DNA of 64,000 nucleotides from Balanoglossus misakiensis (Eukaryota > Hemichordata): contig CM082576.2 in the NCBI GenBank assembly GCA_040954595.2, positions 7,378,001 through 7,442,000 of the forward strand. Direction: 5' to 3'. Shown in pieces: positions 46,101-57,678 of this stretch. Position numbers and translations under genes: made by a program. The notes beneath the pieces were generated by a model. That model searched no databases and was not told the origin of the DNA. It saw only the letters and a list, made by a program, of their open reading frames with translations. Position 1 is the first letter of the stretch. Each line of letters begins with the position of its first letter.

Positions 46101-49100
46101 TGACGATGCCCCTCCAGGTGTAGAGGAGGAGGCACCCCCTGGCATGGACGCACCCCCAGGGGTAGAGGCACCCCCGGGCATGGAAGAACAAGCATCCAGC
46201 ACAGACAAGGTCAGTCCCAACAACCGACAAATAAATTTAACTCTGAAAAGTCCTTGAGACATTGATGCTACCTTGAAGTGTTGATAATTGTGAAAAACTC
46301 TTGGGATAAAAATGAATGCATAATCACACATTGGCAAATAGCATATTTAACGTGAGAAAGCCTTCCCTCCAAGGTCAATGAAAACTGTACATGTTGTACA
46401 GTTACAGTAGTTTTAACCAAAAAGCAACCTTGACATGCTTACAAGTAGTAGTTCTATGGCTTTGTGTTTTCATAATATTTTCTTCTTTGTATTTATTTGT
46501 GTTTTTTATTTTCGCATGCAGAGTGATCCAGAGAATGTTGCAATACGAGAACGGGTGATTGAACTGAGGAATGAGGTGTTCAGGAAAAATGAAGAGGAAG
46601 TCAGCAAGAGATGGGCGTTTGAGGAAGGGGTAGGTGGATTACTGCTGTAGTGAAGTTGGATTGGATACCAAAGTTGGTAAAATGACTATTGATTTCCATT
46701 GCAAGGTTTGTGTCTGCCCAGGCAGACAGTGAGAAACTTGTGGGGATAAAAAAATTATAGTTGAAACCAGCGCATCTACCAAGAAATGTTGTTGAAAATG
46801 TATTTTATGTAATTACAGGTGAAGAGGCCATACTTCCACGTGAAACCCCTGGAGAGAGCTCAGCTGAAGAACTGGAAAGAGTATTTGGACTTTGAGATTG
46901 AGAATGGCAGCCACGAACGGGTTGTGGTGCTGTTTGAACGTTGCATGATTGCCACAGCCCTGTACGAAGATTTCTGGCTCAAGGTATGTTCACGCTATCT
47001 CACAGTACATTGGTTTTGTGAATCTGGTTTTTAAAAATGGAAAGTTACTTTTTAAAATGGAGGCTTAAAAAACACAAACTGGATGCCTACATTATGAATA
47101 ATATAAGTGTTTTTATGAAGTGTACTGTTTACTCATACTATTCGTGTGTTTTGTCCCACACTTACAGTATGCGAAGTATATGGAAGCGCACAGCAAGGAG
47201 GAGGTGACTGCGGTTTTCAGAAGAGCTTGTGAAATACATCTGCCGAAAAAGCCTAACATCCACTTGCAGTGGGCAGCTTATGAAGAGGAACAAGGTCAGT
47301 TTTGTATTGACAGTGTTTGGAACACATCTTGACAAACTCAAGCTTCTTAACCATAATTGGTTTCATACTTACAGTGGTGATACGCTTTACGTCAAGCGTT
47401 TGGTGCATTTAGTTAAATCCTGCATCAGATGAGCCGAGTGTACTTTTGCATATCCAGGGATGGTAGAGTATATAGTAAATTGGACACCCCAGGGTTTTAG
47501 CGTACCAGTCACAGAGATAAATTACCCCAGTAAAATTATAGCCGGTTATAAGATCATTCTCAGTTACCTGAACAACCTCTGTCACTACTTTTGTATTTGA
47601 TTTTAAACATTGGCTTATCTCATGCCATTTCAGGTAACATCGATGAAGCCAGGCAGATCCTAAAGAATCTCAGTGTGTCATCACCGGGCCTGGCCATGGT
47701 GACGCTCCGAAGAATTGGTCTGGAAAGGAGACAGAATAATCCCGACGGGGGTCAGCAGCTTCTGTCAGACTGCATCAAGAATGTCAAGAGTAAAACCATC
47801 AGCACATTCTACAGTATCAAGTTAGCAAGATTCCATGCCAAGGTATGTGTGGTTTGATCATGTATTTGACTGTGTATTTACCTGTGGTAAACGGAAATAC
47901 ATGTACCTGTTGGTACAGGTGAAAGGCATAAGTGTAGCATATTCTGATTTGAGATCTTTTTTCTTTGCAGCTACAAAATGATGTGGAGAAAGCCAAAGAG
48001 GTTCTGAATAAAGCTATTGAGAAAGACAAGGTAAGGGGGCCTCTGTTGTGATCTTATAATACCCATCAAAAGTCTGGCAGTGATGATCTGTGACATAACC
48101 AATGTTTTTTCCCCTAAGGTTTGGGGGAACATTGGTAACATTAACCTGGGTACTGCCTGGACAAAAAAACTCTGCTACCCTGTGAGCTTGCCACATGGTC
48201 AAGAATTTACATTCTTTTGTGGGGAAGGGTTGGTGTACCATGTAGTGGATATTGATCGGTTGCAGTACAAATACAATGTTGTGTATATATTGTATGGTTT
48301 TACACTTGACAGAATAATCGATCATTGTGTAATGGGATATTTTGTTTTGCTCCTTCAAAAAAAAAAAAACACAGAGCAACCCCAAGCTGTACCTGCAGCT
48401 GCTAGATTTAGAATTCCACAGTGCTCCCCCGAAAGAAGAGTCGGTCTTGGCTGTGTTTGACAGAGTGCTGGCCAGCAAAGATACCGCCCTGGAAACCAAA
48501 GTACTGTTCTCGCAGAGAAAGCTGGAGTTTCTGGAAGACTTTGGATCGGACATCACAAAGTAAGTGCTTTGCACTGTGTTAAGAGAAAGGTGGACTGAAA
48601 ACTCTCCATTCTGGATGTAGCATTGAAGATATTTTTCTGTGTAGCCTTGCGTGACAAAATAGTCACCCCCAACTTCACCATTTCTGTGAATCGTTTGAAT
48701 TTTCAGGATACTGAGCACATATGAGGAGCATCAGAAATTACACAAGCAACACAACAGCAAGAAGCGGTCACATGGAGATAGGTGAGTGGTGGGTAAACCA
48801 CATTGTATGATGATGCCCTATATGCAAAGAATTTATAATACTAGGTTGTTGTAATAAAATACAGTGAAGCCATCACCAAGTCTTGTTTCACCTCACAAAT
48901 TTACTGTAAGGCCTTGGCAAGTGGTGCCCTCGATAAGTTGTGTTGTTCCGGCTGGCAGCAATGGATCGCTGTTTAATTTTGAGAGTCGACAAAAATGATA
49001 TAGTTGTGTTGAAATGCTAATATGGCTTCTCTGTGTCTGTGCATCCTAAAGCAGTGATGAGAGCAGTCTGAAGAAATCCAAGAGTAATGGAAGCACACAA

Positions 49101-49388
49101 GACCCGACTGATGCATCAGCTTACAACTATGCCCAAGGCTGGTCAGGATATAATTCGGTAAGTGCTTCTGTGGAACTACTTGAACATGTATTTCTGTGTG
49201 GAATGTGTTTTGATGATGATAATCAAATGCTGGGTACAATCCCTGCACATTTAAGTGGATGTAGATTTTTGTGTTGTTTTTGTTTATTTCATTTTTAAAA
49301 ATCGTTTGTGTTTTCTCCATTTCAGAATGCATACAACTATCACCAACCCGCCTGGAATGCATATGGCCAAGGCTACTACCCTTCATAA
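43154..49388 (+). CDS. PRPF39: Pre-mRNA-processing factor 39
   Basis: Fifteen exons run from 43154-43205 and 43837-44234 to 49326-49388. The inner ones start at 44456, 45396, 45684, 45984, 46522, 46819, 47168, 47634, 47971, 48375, 48707 and 49052. They give about 727 residues (human 669). PRPF39 is a U1 snRNP-associated HAT-repeat protein that helps recognise 5' splice sites. After an acidic, Pro/Glu-rich N-terminus come HAT repeats: [79 protein letters not shown] and [12 protein letters not shown]. The extra length lies in the repeats EPENAAVG (N-terminus) and PPGVE/PPGM (exon 6). The tail [19 protein letters not shown] is Tyr/Asn-rich. Exon 14 has a NAGNAG acceptor. The transcript ends near 49940. 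Confidence 0.96.
43977..44068 (+). repeat. Coding 24-bp tandem repeat in PRPF39
   Basis: The unit encodes EPENAAVG. Copies are at 43977-44000, 44001-44024 and 44025-44048, with a partial fourth to 44068 (EPENVA). Copies differ by one or two bases (V/I and AA/VA changes). They lie in the acidic, probably disordered N-terminal region. Confidence 0.9.
44582..45395. other. PRPF39 intron 3
   Basis: An 814-bp intron, the longest in this gene. It is AT-rich and holds no supported ORF; bases 45110-45250 are more GC-rich and could be a repeat remnant. Confidence 0.35.
48031..48374. other. PRPF39 intron 11
   Basis: A 344-bp intron with an inverted repeat (CCAATGTT ... AACATTGG, about 48099-48135) and a run of 12 A between the pyrimidine-rich CTCCTTC and the acceptor CACAG. 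No RNA gene could be confirmed in it. Confidence 0.4.
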
Positions 49389-50390
49389 TCGCACTCCAAG
49401 CCCAGTCCTAATCTACTCTGGTGTTAGCACTATGCTTTCCTTTTCATCGAATGCCAAACAAACTGAAAACACACAGTCTCTTCACTTATGCTAGATTTGC
49501 CAAGTAGATTGCTTTTACCAGAGAATCGACCTGAAGGATATTCCAATTTCGCCATGTAAATCAACCTGAAGGATATTCCAATTTCGCCATGTAATCAGGG
49601 GAATGTTCCAAAAATAATGCAACGTTTCATAGTTTATACAACCACCAACACGGCCATCATGGAAATGTCACAACCAGTCTAGTGTAAATGCACAGGTTCA
49701 GTTTCCATGGCCATTTCAAAATTCGACATGATTTTAAAAATATACAAAAAAGTCAGTTAAAACATGGCAAGTACTAGTAGATTGCTTTGACCGCAGTATT
49801 AACCAGGACATGCCAATATTCATGTTCATCTGAATACAGGAATGGATTTATCCCAAGAATTTTTATCAGAGTACAGAAATATCCACCCTGTATGTTGTTA
49901 TGATCAACCTTATGTTATCATGCATTAAACTTGTTTTACTTGAAAAAAAAAAAAAAACTTGTATCTCTTCTTCTCTGTTTTCACCTCCAAGTTTTTCCGA
50001 GTTTGATGCGAGGGTTTATTTTCCCCATTAACTGGGAAGATTTAAGTGACCACATATGTTTAACACACAAAAATACTAATAACCTGAATGGTAGAATCAA
50101 TATAGTACTTTATTTGTGAGCTATGTATGCTTTTTATCTGCCAGTCAAACTGTACCGTACGGTACATTACTTGTTCTATCATGTAAATCACTAGTTCTAT
50201 GTAAATTGGTCTATCAAAATATACTCGTTTAAACTACATCTTGCGAATATCGCGAAATGCTTAATGCAAGCAAAATACAAAAATATTTTGAGGCTTGCGT
50301 AATTTTGTTGAACCAAGACTTTGTGTACATCATATAATGTTCATGGTTGATTGCATTGAAATATTCTTTTCAGCAAGCGTAATACTATCT
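49389..50390. other. Convergent 3' ends of PRPF39 and GNMT
   Basis: The PRPF39 3' UTR runs to about 49940, with ATTAAA at about 49924 and an A-run after it. The GNMT 3' UTR runs leftward from 50390 to a signal at about 50110 (TTTATT on the plus strand). Confidence 0.55.
49525..49594. repeat. 35-bp tandem duplication in the PRPF39 3' UTR
   Basis: Two adjacent copies (49525-49559 and 49560-49594) are identical apart from the fourth base and the last base or so. They share CCTGAAGGATATTCCAATTT followed by CGCCATGTAA. This is a recent duplication. Confidence 0.95.
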
Positions 50391-52930
50391 TTAGGAGAGT
50401 GGTTTTTCGATCAAATGGACGTAGTACGCAGGGTTGTCCACTTCACCCAGGGGCTTGAAGTCACCGTATACACCATGCTTGCATTCTGGGCCAAAGGCCT
50501 CCTTCAGCAGCTCTGAGAATGCATTCAGCCGGTGTGGGTAATAGGAGAGGCGGAATTTACTGTGGAGAAAAAAGATCAGAGTTAGTGGGAGAGTGATGGA
50601 GCTACAGCGATAATCTCTGCAGTGGATAGTTAGATAAAATCAAGTCAAACAGGAATTAAAGCTGAACTGTCACAAACATAAGCAAATAGATTGCATAATT
50701 AGAATTAATCATCTGCAACTTCTGTTGTGATCAATGACCTGCAGTTCAAATCTAATCAAGCCGAATGACATCAATGATTGACTAAATATTACGCTGACAG
50801 TAGTGTACACATTACACGTATACCAAAAAAGATTCCCCACCCTCCCTCTCTCAGGGAATACCCCTCTCACCTGTACTGATCCTCGTCTCCCAGACCTTTC
50901 CGAAAGCTGTGACCCTCACTCTCCAGGGTCTTCTTGGCTTTGTTGACGTCAATGGTGTAATCTAACGTGATCATGTGAGGCCTACCATTCACATACAGCA
51001 CCGATGTCTTGATGTCTTTTGTACAGCTTCCCTGTCAACAAAACAAAGTGACAAGCACTGTCATATTACAATTGCAACTTTCTGGGGATAAAATCATTTG
51101 TATGCATCCTCCAAACACCACCTATAAGCATTGCAACAAGGAAGCCTGTAATATACCTTATAATAGATGTTTTTCCCCTGTGGCACATTTCCCTTGTCAA
51201 GAATGGAATCATAGTTGCGGTGGTCAATCAACATTATGCCGCCAGGTTTGACCATGTGTTCGAAATTTTTCAGCGATATCTTGTGGTTCATCTGGTTTCC
51301 CTCGAAGTCGGGAAGATGCGGGAATGAGTTGCCGAGGCAGATGACGGCATCGAAACCGCCGTGTCCAGTGAACTCCATGTCATCCACTAAAGTCAACCAG
51401 TTGGCCTCTTCAATGACTGCAGAAATGTACATGCACAGAAGGAGAGAGAGGTTAATAGGGGGAGGGGGGGGGACAGAGGGGAGATGATGACAGAAGTTTA
51501 CATATTGAGTTTTCTCCAATTGTGTAATTTAATTTGCTACAATATATTACATAATCATGACATTTCAATGACCATTTTCACATCCAGTGTTGAATGATGT
51601 ATTCTAAGCCCGGCAGGAACACCATATTATTTCTGTTATTTTTCCTTTACCCCATTTATCAAACGCCTCTTCTTTCCTTCTGTTCCATCTTTCCTTCAGG
51701 GCATACTTCAACATTTTGTCTGAGGCATCACAGCTTGTGACAGTAAACCCTTCTTCCACCAGCATTGTGGAATCCACTCTGAAATGAAGTCATGATATGA
51801 TCATCGCAACAAAAGCTTTGAAAAAAGTATAGCAAGTGGGGCTTTAATAGTATTTGCTTGATTGCATGATTGACAGCAATATTTGCATAAAAAAGGTCAC
51901 CAAGGTGTGCCTTTGATTGTGCAACACTTGTTTAAAAAATATTTGAATGTTTGGGAAATGCACACACACACAAATACAGAAAGCGTTTTCACTGTATATT
52001 TCCTATAAACTTCAGAAATTGAGTGACAACAAGAGCAACTGCCTGTGATAGTACCACTTTGAGTGCCAAGCATGTACAAATACAATTTTTTTTCAGAGAC
52101 AAAATCACACAGCAGATTTACCCAATGAATTGTGAAATTTTATTTGTAATTCTTGTGCGTCATATGCATGATAACTCAACCTGGATATATAGTATACAGG
52201 CCAAATAGTTGTGTTGGACGCAATCCAGGAACACAATAAGGGTTTTTACAAAACAGCCAACTTGTTGATTTAAAATTGTTCCCAGCACACACAAAACACA
52301 ACTGCACTCTGCCACCGCCCACGTTTTCAAAAGAATGATGTCAGATTGATCAATCAACCACTGAAACCACGCCCCAATCCGAGTGGCCTTGGGAGCGAGG
52401 AAATCAATTGACTGACGACTGTCAATCGTATCCGTGTTACAACATATGGCGAGGTCTCGGGTGTACTTTTACAGCTGCGAAAAAGTAAATGGGGTTGATT
52501 CCGAGAAGACAGGAGACTTGCCCAGATGCGAAAACAAGAAATAGACATACACACTTCTATTTAGTAAAACTCACTCTCTCACATTACTTGCTAGCCATGA
52601 AAACTGACCTTTTCCATATGTGACCGCAAGTCAAAAGTGTAAAAACAGGCGTCACAATTCTATTCTCGGTGCTTTGTGCAATATGAAAGACGCGTATTGT
52701 TATGAAAGAAAGACTTGACCTTACCCAGTACCGCAGGCAACATCGAGAACTGTTGTGCACTTCTTGGACCGCAGCAGATTGAGAATCCAGCTCTTGTAGG
52801 TGTCCGTTCTCTCCGATCTGCTGCCGACGTACAGCTCCCAAACTTTTGCTGCTTTTCCATCTGCGTACTGATCGGGAATACCTTGTGCCGCAACACCCAA
52901 GGAACGCGTACGAAAAACACTATCGACCAT
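50391..52930 (-). CDS. GNMT: Glycine N-methyltransferase
   Basis: Five exons (52930-52725, 51778-51651, 51416-51157, 51031-50871, 50559-50391) give 307 residues. The cytosolic tetramer methylates glycine to sarcosine with S-adenosylmethionine, which sets the SAM/SAH ratio; folate inhibits it. Sequence: [35 protein letters not shown]-binding motif [20 protein letters not shown], then [54 protein letters not shown] and KNIYYK. The mammalian enzyme starts [17 protein letters not shown], so the N-terminus (regulatory, SAM/folate) is kept. About 11 extra residues lie before [12 protein letters not shown] ([16 protein letters not shown] region, exon 4). This is the one gene, with TMEM179B, that has no close divergent partner. 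Confidence 0.97.
51779..52724. other. GNMT intron 1
   Basis: A 946-bp AT-rich intron. I see no gene or clear repeat in it. Confidence 0.35.
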
Positions 52931-54153
52931 TTTCAAAAAGCGATTTTGCTACAGTAAAACTAGTATGAAGTGTACGCCTGTCCTTTCCTACAGCACAATG
53001 ATGCAACGGACAGCTTTTCGCAGGGAATCAGTACAGTTTACCTGATTGCGTCAAGTGCATTTACACCGCACTGCCTATCTTAGTTTTTGCGTGTTGTTTT
53101 GAACCCCCTAGCATACTGGATTTTATTGGCTCTGTCAATCACGTTTGTTGCTGATGCACGATGACGTGACGTTTTCTCTTATTCTGTCAGTGCCGAATCC
53201 CCAAACAATTTTTTTTTTCTGTCCTGTCTCTTATAAAAATTTATGTCAGTTAGTTCTTTGGTTGTATACTTTATTTTTATGAAGGATTCCGATTGGTAAA
53301 AAGATGTAAATGATAAGCAGTGATATGATCCACATAACGCAGAGAAACATCTTGTCAACAATTGGCCATGCTCATGCAGAAAGAGCATAATGTGAATAAG
53401 AAAATAAGGTCAGTCGCAAATAAAAAATAAAAAAACAAGTATTTTCAAGTCAGAGCTAAATATGTCTGGGTCAATTGAACCATGAGAATTTTATGAGTTA
53501 CCCTTTCTTTGAACTCACTGATTTTATTTGATTCATATTGATTTGCCGAACAAAAAATATTTTCATTTCCCTGCTGCCATGGTAGGATCTTTGTCATTTG
53601 TGTCAGGGTCCCCACACTGACATATCTTTTGGCCACATCAGCAATCTCTAAAAGGCCATATTCAGTATGTAAATGCAACACAGTGATACAATCAGATAAC
53701 AAATCACAATGAAAACTGACGGGCATATCATAGCACACTGTCCTTGTGGGTGTGATATTTCAGATGAAATCTGACTCCCTGTGACATGTTTGAACAAAAT
53801 TCATTCCAACATGTCTTGTCAAGTTATATGTGAACAACTCACAAACTGAGATGTATAATAAATGTGTGGTTTTTGTCTGTCTAGCGCCCTCTATAGTTAC
53901 AGTGCATGACTATAGGTAATAGTGAGACAGTTTTACAAACTACTGAAACACTGTGAAATAATAATCCAATGCATTTCAAAATTTTTGAGAACCCAACTAC
54001 TTTATTGCAATGTCACACATACAAACTGTCCCATAATACAGTTCATTTTTTTCCAAATGGTGGTGATGTATTAGAAAAGTAAATACAGTTTTTTGAAAAC
54101 CAGAAAGCAAGAAATTACACACACAATTTTCTCCTCATTTGCCTTGGCATTTA
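52931..54153. other. Spacer between GNMT and MRPL49
   Basis: About 1.2 kb with the GNMT upstream region on the left and the MRPL49 3' UTR on the right (signal at 54006-54001, TTTATT on the plus strand). The minus frames at 53179-53388 and 53445-53738 do not look like protein. Confidence 0.45.
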
Positions 54154-55775
54154 TCAGAGTCCCTTTTCTTGCAGCCATTCCTTGACTTCGTTCTCATAAA
54201 GTCCTTTGTAGTGTATGAACATTCCTATTTCATTGACATGTGAGGCAATCGTGCGACCCAAAGTACTTTCCAAATGCTGTCGAAGATCTTTTTCCAGTGC
54301 CTGTTGATTAATGAGACACAATAGACGTTGATGAAGCACCTATAAACTTGTGCACCAATTGATTTATTGGGGTCATGTTCAGGATGTATTATTTTCAACA
54401 CAGCTATAGGTGTCAACGTGACAGTGACCTTGAAAATTATCAAGATTTTGAATGGAGCATTCATAACAGTAATCAATCAAAATTTTGACAAAAGAGTTCA
54501 AAGGTCGCTTTCTAATCTCGTACAGATACATGTACACATGTTCAGAGACCAACAACCTATCAATCATTAAATCGCCATCTGTCAACAACTGGACGGTAAC
54601 TCCACCCACAGTACATGGTGGGCGAAACAGTTTTTAGCAAAATTTTGCAAAGTGCTAGTAACTGCTTCAGAATCTTAGAAAAAAAGCTGCAGTTGTCATG
54701 AACAGAAATGTCATATCAAAACTTACCCAAATATCACCTTCAATTTTCCTGACGACAGTCAGCTGTCTTGAGCCACCATTTTTGATAAGTGTGTAAACGG
54801 GCCAGTTATGAAACCGAGTTCTCCTCACAAAATAAGGGAGGTCTTTAGATTCTTCTGTAATGAAACAACATTCCACAAACTAATTTTATATACATATTTT
54901 CTTACAGCTGTTTAAATTTATAAGTTGACAAGAAAATAACCTACAATTACTTCCAGAATTTATCAACTTATTCACCCCCTTAAACTAGGTGAAAATTAGC
55001 CTAGGTCCCCAATATAACCTAAATTGTAAATATTCACTATACATGTGAATAGTGGGCCCTCAACCAATTGACCTACCTTTTTGGGGACTCCATCCAGATG
55101 GTGTTGGATACTGTGTGTGCTTTGGAGGATCTGGAACTTGTAATTGTGGTAACAGACGCTCTACATACTTGAAATCTTCCCTGGACTCTGTGACATTTGT
55201 GTAACTCTCGTGCTCATCAACATCATTGGTCGCAGTTGCTCTTGTTGAACAAGCACATACTTGCTATGAGAGAAAAGTGACCAGTTTCATCTAACTTGCA
55301 ATTGAATTTAATGAGACTGAGAGTACTAGTATTGTACCTTTTCAAATCTTCTGTTCAAAAAAGCTAAATTATAAAAAGCTATGGCAAATACAGGTCACAT
55401 GGAGTCACCTGGTATTACTATTGGTAAGTTCAGTTACAAGTCATCTACATGTTCTGGTCTTATCACCCGAATGTAACCATACCAACAAATGACCGGTGTA
55501 GAAACGGGTGTAAGTTTGTCTACTAAAATGGCATGTTGTTGAAAAGGCAAGTACAGTGCCCACGAAATTTCAGAACATGGTGTTTTTCACTTCATATTAC
55601 TTTTACAAACACATGCACATGTTCTTTGATCAGCGCCACCACACGACGATTTTTCAGCTCGCCCGCCGCCCGCTCATAATAATGCTAGTGGGAATCACCT
55701 GAAAGTGTTAAGAAGTCGACTGCTTTGATTCTTTATACCTGTCATTTACTCACCTTTTCTAAATACCTTAAACAT
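54154..55775 (-). CDS. MRPL49: Mitochondrial large-subunit ribosomal protein mL49
   Basis: Exons 55775-55754, 55259-55077, 54854-54727 and 54300-54154 give 159 residues (human 166). It is a structural protein of the mitochondrial 39S subunit. The conserved body reads [20 protein letters not shown], then [29 protein letters not shown] and [14 protein letters not shown]. The C-terminal domain ([11 protein letters not shown]...[16 protein letters not shown]) matches the human EGDIWALQKDVEDFL...AWLLEKGF pattern. The first coding exon is only 22 nt (MFKVFRK) and is inferred from the perfect donor GTGAGTAAA; joined at the CAAG acceptor it yields a basic presequence ([20 protein letters not shown]). 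The nearby TAG acceptor, 4 nt earlier, would give a frameshift. An alternative donor 11 nt earlier with that TAG acceptor also stays in frame, so the exact junction is uncertain. Confidence 0.9.
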
Positions 55776-56507
55776 GGTCCCCTTTGGCGAATGACAGAGC
55801 CAGAAACCCGCCGAAAAAGAAGACTAGCCATCTTTCATCTCGACTTTCAACTCTGACCCCTTCACGCAAAGCACCATGGTTGCGCACTTCGGGTGCGTGA
55901 ACAACCTTTTCAATTCGCCATATTGGTGTTGCACAAGGCAAAGAAATAGGTGAGTGTATAAAATTGCCAAATAAAGCCAGTGTATACAGGTTACCAGCCA
56001 TTCGAGATATGTGGAGCGTGCTTTAAGACGTTTTAGTTTTATCTGAACGATTTTGAAGGTAAAATTGGTTTTTACTTGGAAGAGACCGGGGGTGAAAGTT
56101 TAGTTTGGCGCACATGTGACGTGATGCAGAAATGTGTCTATGTGTGTCCGGCCCCATTGATGACTGTTGTACATTTCGTAGTGAGTCCATAACGGGGTGA
56201 TTATGTTGTGATTTAGAGAAATTGAACACGCGTCACTTGCGTATCATTGCAAAATGCTGTAATCACTGTTGATGGCATAATTCCATCTTAATATCGTTGT
56301 CATGACAGTCAAGAAGCGCTCTTGCGTCCCACACCACTAATGCAGTGTGGGTCTTGGGAGTCTGTGGTGTACCTCCATTTATTGAGTGTTGATTTGGAAG
56401 AAAACTTAAAAACGTGAATTAACAGATATTGCTGTCGTCACTGCGAAGGCGCTAACCACTACATGCACATGTAAATTGTAAATACCAATGTTTTTTGCAG
56501 AGCCAAT
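55776..56507. promoter_or_regulatory. Divergent promoter region, MRPL49 / FAU
   Basis: 732 bp between opposite starts. FAU exon 2 begins at 56501 after the acceptor TTTTTTGCAG, so the FAU promoter and non-coding first exon lie further left, close to MRPL49. The same head-to-head arrangement exists in human 11q13. Confidence 0.6.
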
Positions 56508-57678
56508 ATGCAGCTTTTTGTCCGTGGCCAGAAGACCCACACCCTAGAGGTGACTGGGGAACAATCTATCCATGACTTGAAGGTGAGAAAAATAAGTTTA
56601 GAGATGTGGTTTAGTTGTGGGAAGACATCCCATAAAACAGGTTATGTGGGGAAAATACTGATCAATGTGTACACAAATTTATATCGGCAAGATTTTTGAG
56701 GATTATTATGGTTCTAGAAAAATCTTCAAAACATAAACATGTTAATTTGTGTCTTTTTCCTGTAGATCCGTCTTGCAGATGCTGAAGGAATTCCAGTTTC
56801 AGATCAGCTCTTAATGTACGGTGGTCGACCACTCGATAATGAAGAAACTATTTCACTATGTGGCATCAATGAGCTTGCCACTCTCGATCTTGCTGTTCCT
56901 TTGCTGGGAGGTTTGTGTGGATTATTTGCGTATTGCGTCAATGGCCTGTTTCACACTAGCAACACACTCACACTGTCTGTGGATTCAAATTATACATTTA
57001 GGATACCACTTCCATCAGACCCTTTATTATGTCAATCAAGGTTTTCAGGTCACATATCAGAGAACTAACCACAGTATTCATGCCTTGTGGGAGGTAATGA
57101 CTTTTGTAGAGGCATATTAACTGATACATATTTTTCCCATTTCACAGGAAAAGTACACGGCTCTCTGGCCCGTGCAGGAAAAGTCAAGGGACAAACCCCA
57201 AAGGTAACTGACATTTCTCCGAATTATGACATATACTTTATTATTATTATCAGTGATGTACAGGCAAGCTGAAAAATGGATATTCAGGGCAGAAAGTACA
57301 TGTAACATCATTGCTATTTGTTCTAAGTTCTGTGCAAAGTAGACTAAAATGCTGAACAACTAGGCATCTTTACAGGTTTCCATCTCTTGTATATGCCAGC
57401 AATCAAAGTTGTTTGTGCTGTCGTGAAACCATCAAAACAATATCTTAAGATTCTAAAATATCTTAATTTTTTATGACTCGGTGTAAAACCTCAAGCTTGC
57501 TAGGGCCATATGTACTTACACTCTCCTTCTTTTCATGTTATGACCACAGGTTGACAAGCAAGAAAAGAAAAAGAAGAAGACAGGACGTGCCAAGCGCCGC
57601 ATGCAATACAATCGTCGCTTTGTCAATGTTGTCCCCACATTTGGAAAGAGGCGGGGTCCTAACTCCAATTCTGCTTAA
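56508..57678 (+). CDS. FAU: FAU: ubiquitin-like FUBI fused to ribosomal protein eS30
   Basis: Exons 56508-56582, 56766-56910, 57148-57203 and 57550-57678 give 134 residues (human 133). The primary product is cut after a Gly-Gly to release FUBI and the 40S protein eS30. The ubiquitin-like part (residues 1-74) starts [20 protein letters not shown] and ends DLAVPLLGG. The eS30 part is [19 protein letters not shown], then [20 protein letters not shown] and a Lys/Arg-rich end, [12 protein letters not shown]. The start ATG is seven bases into the exon. An AATAAA lies at about 57738. FUBI keeps the di-Gly but, like vertebrate FUBI, differs from ubiquitin at most chain-forming lysines. Confidence 0.98.

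Noticed and set aside
48014-48718. 234-codon minus-strand frame
   Set aside because: It runs antisense across PRPF39 exon 12 and flanking introns. The PRPF39 exons explain the conservation.
48080-49225. Possible C/D snoRNAs in PRPF39 introns (GTGATGA near 48080, TGATGATGA near 49212)
   Set aside because: Human PRPF39 hosts a snoRNA, so I looked, but I found no D box (CTGA) with a terminal stem at a suitable distance.
55768-56001. MAGNLY... frame as the MRPL49 N-terminus
   Set aside because: The frame cannot be spliced to the MRPL49 body at a good donor, whereas the short MFKVFRK exon has a perfect donor and a presequence-like composition.
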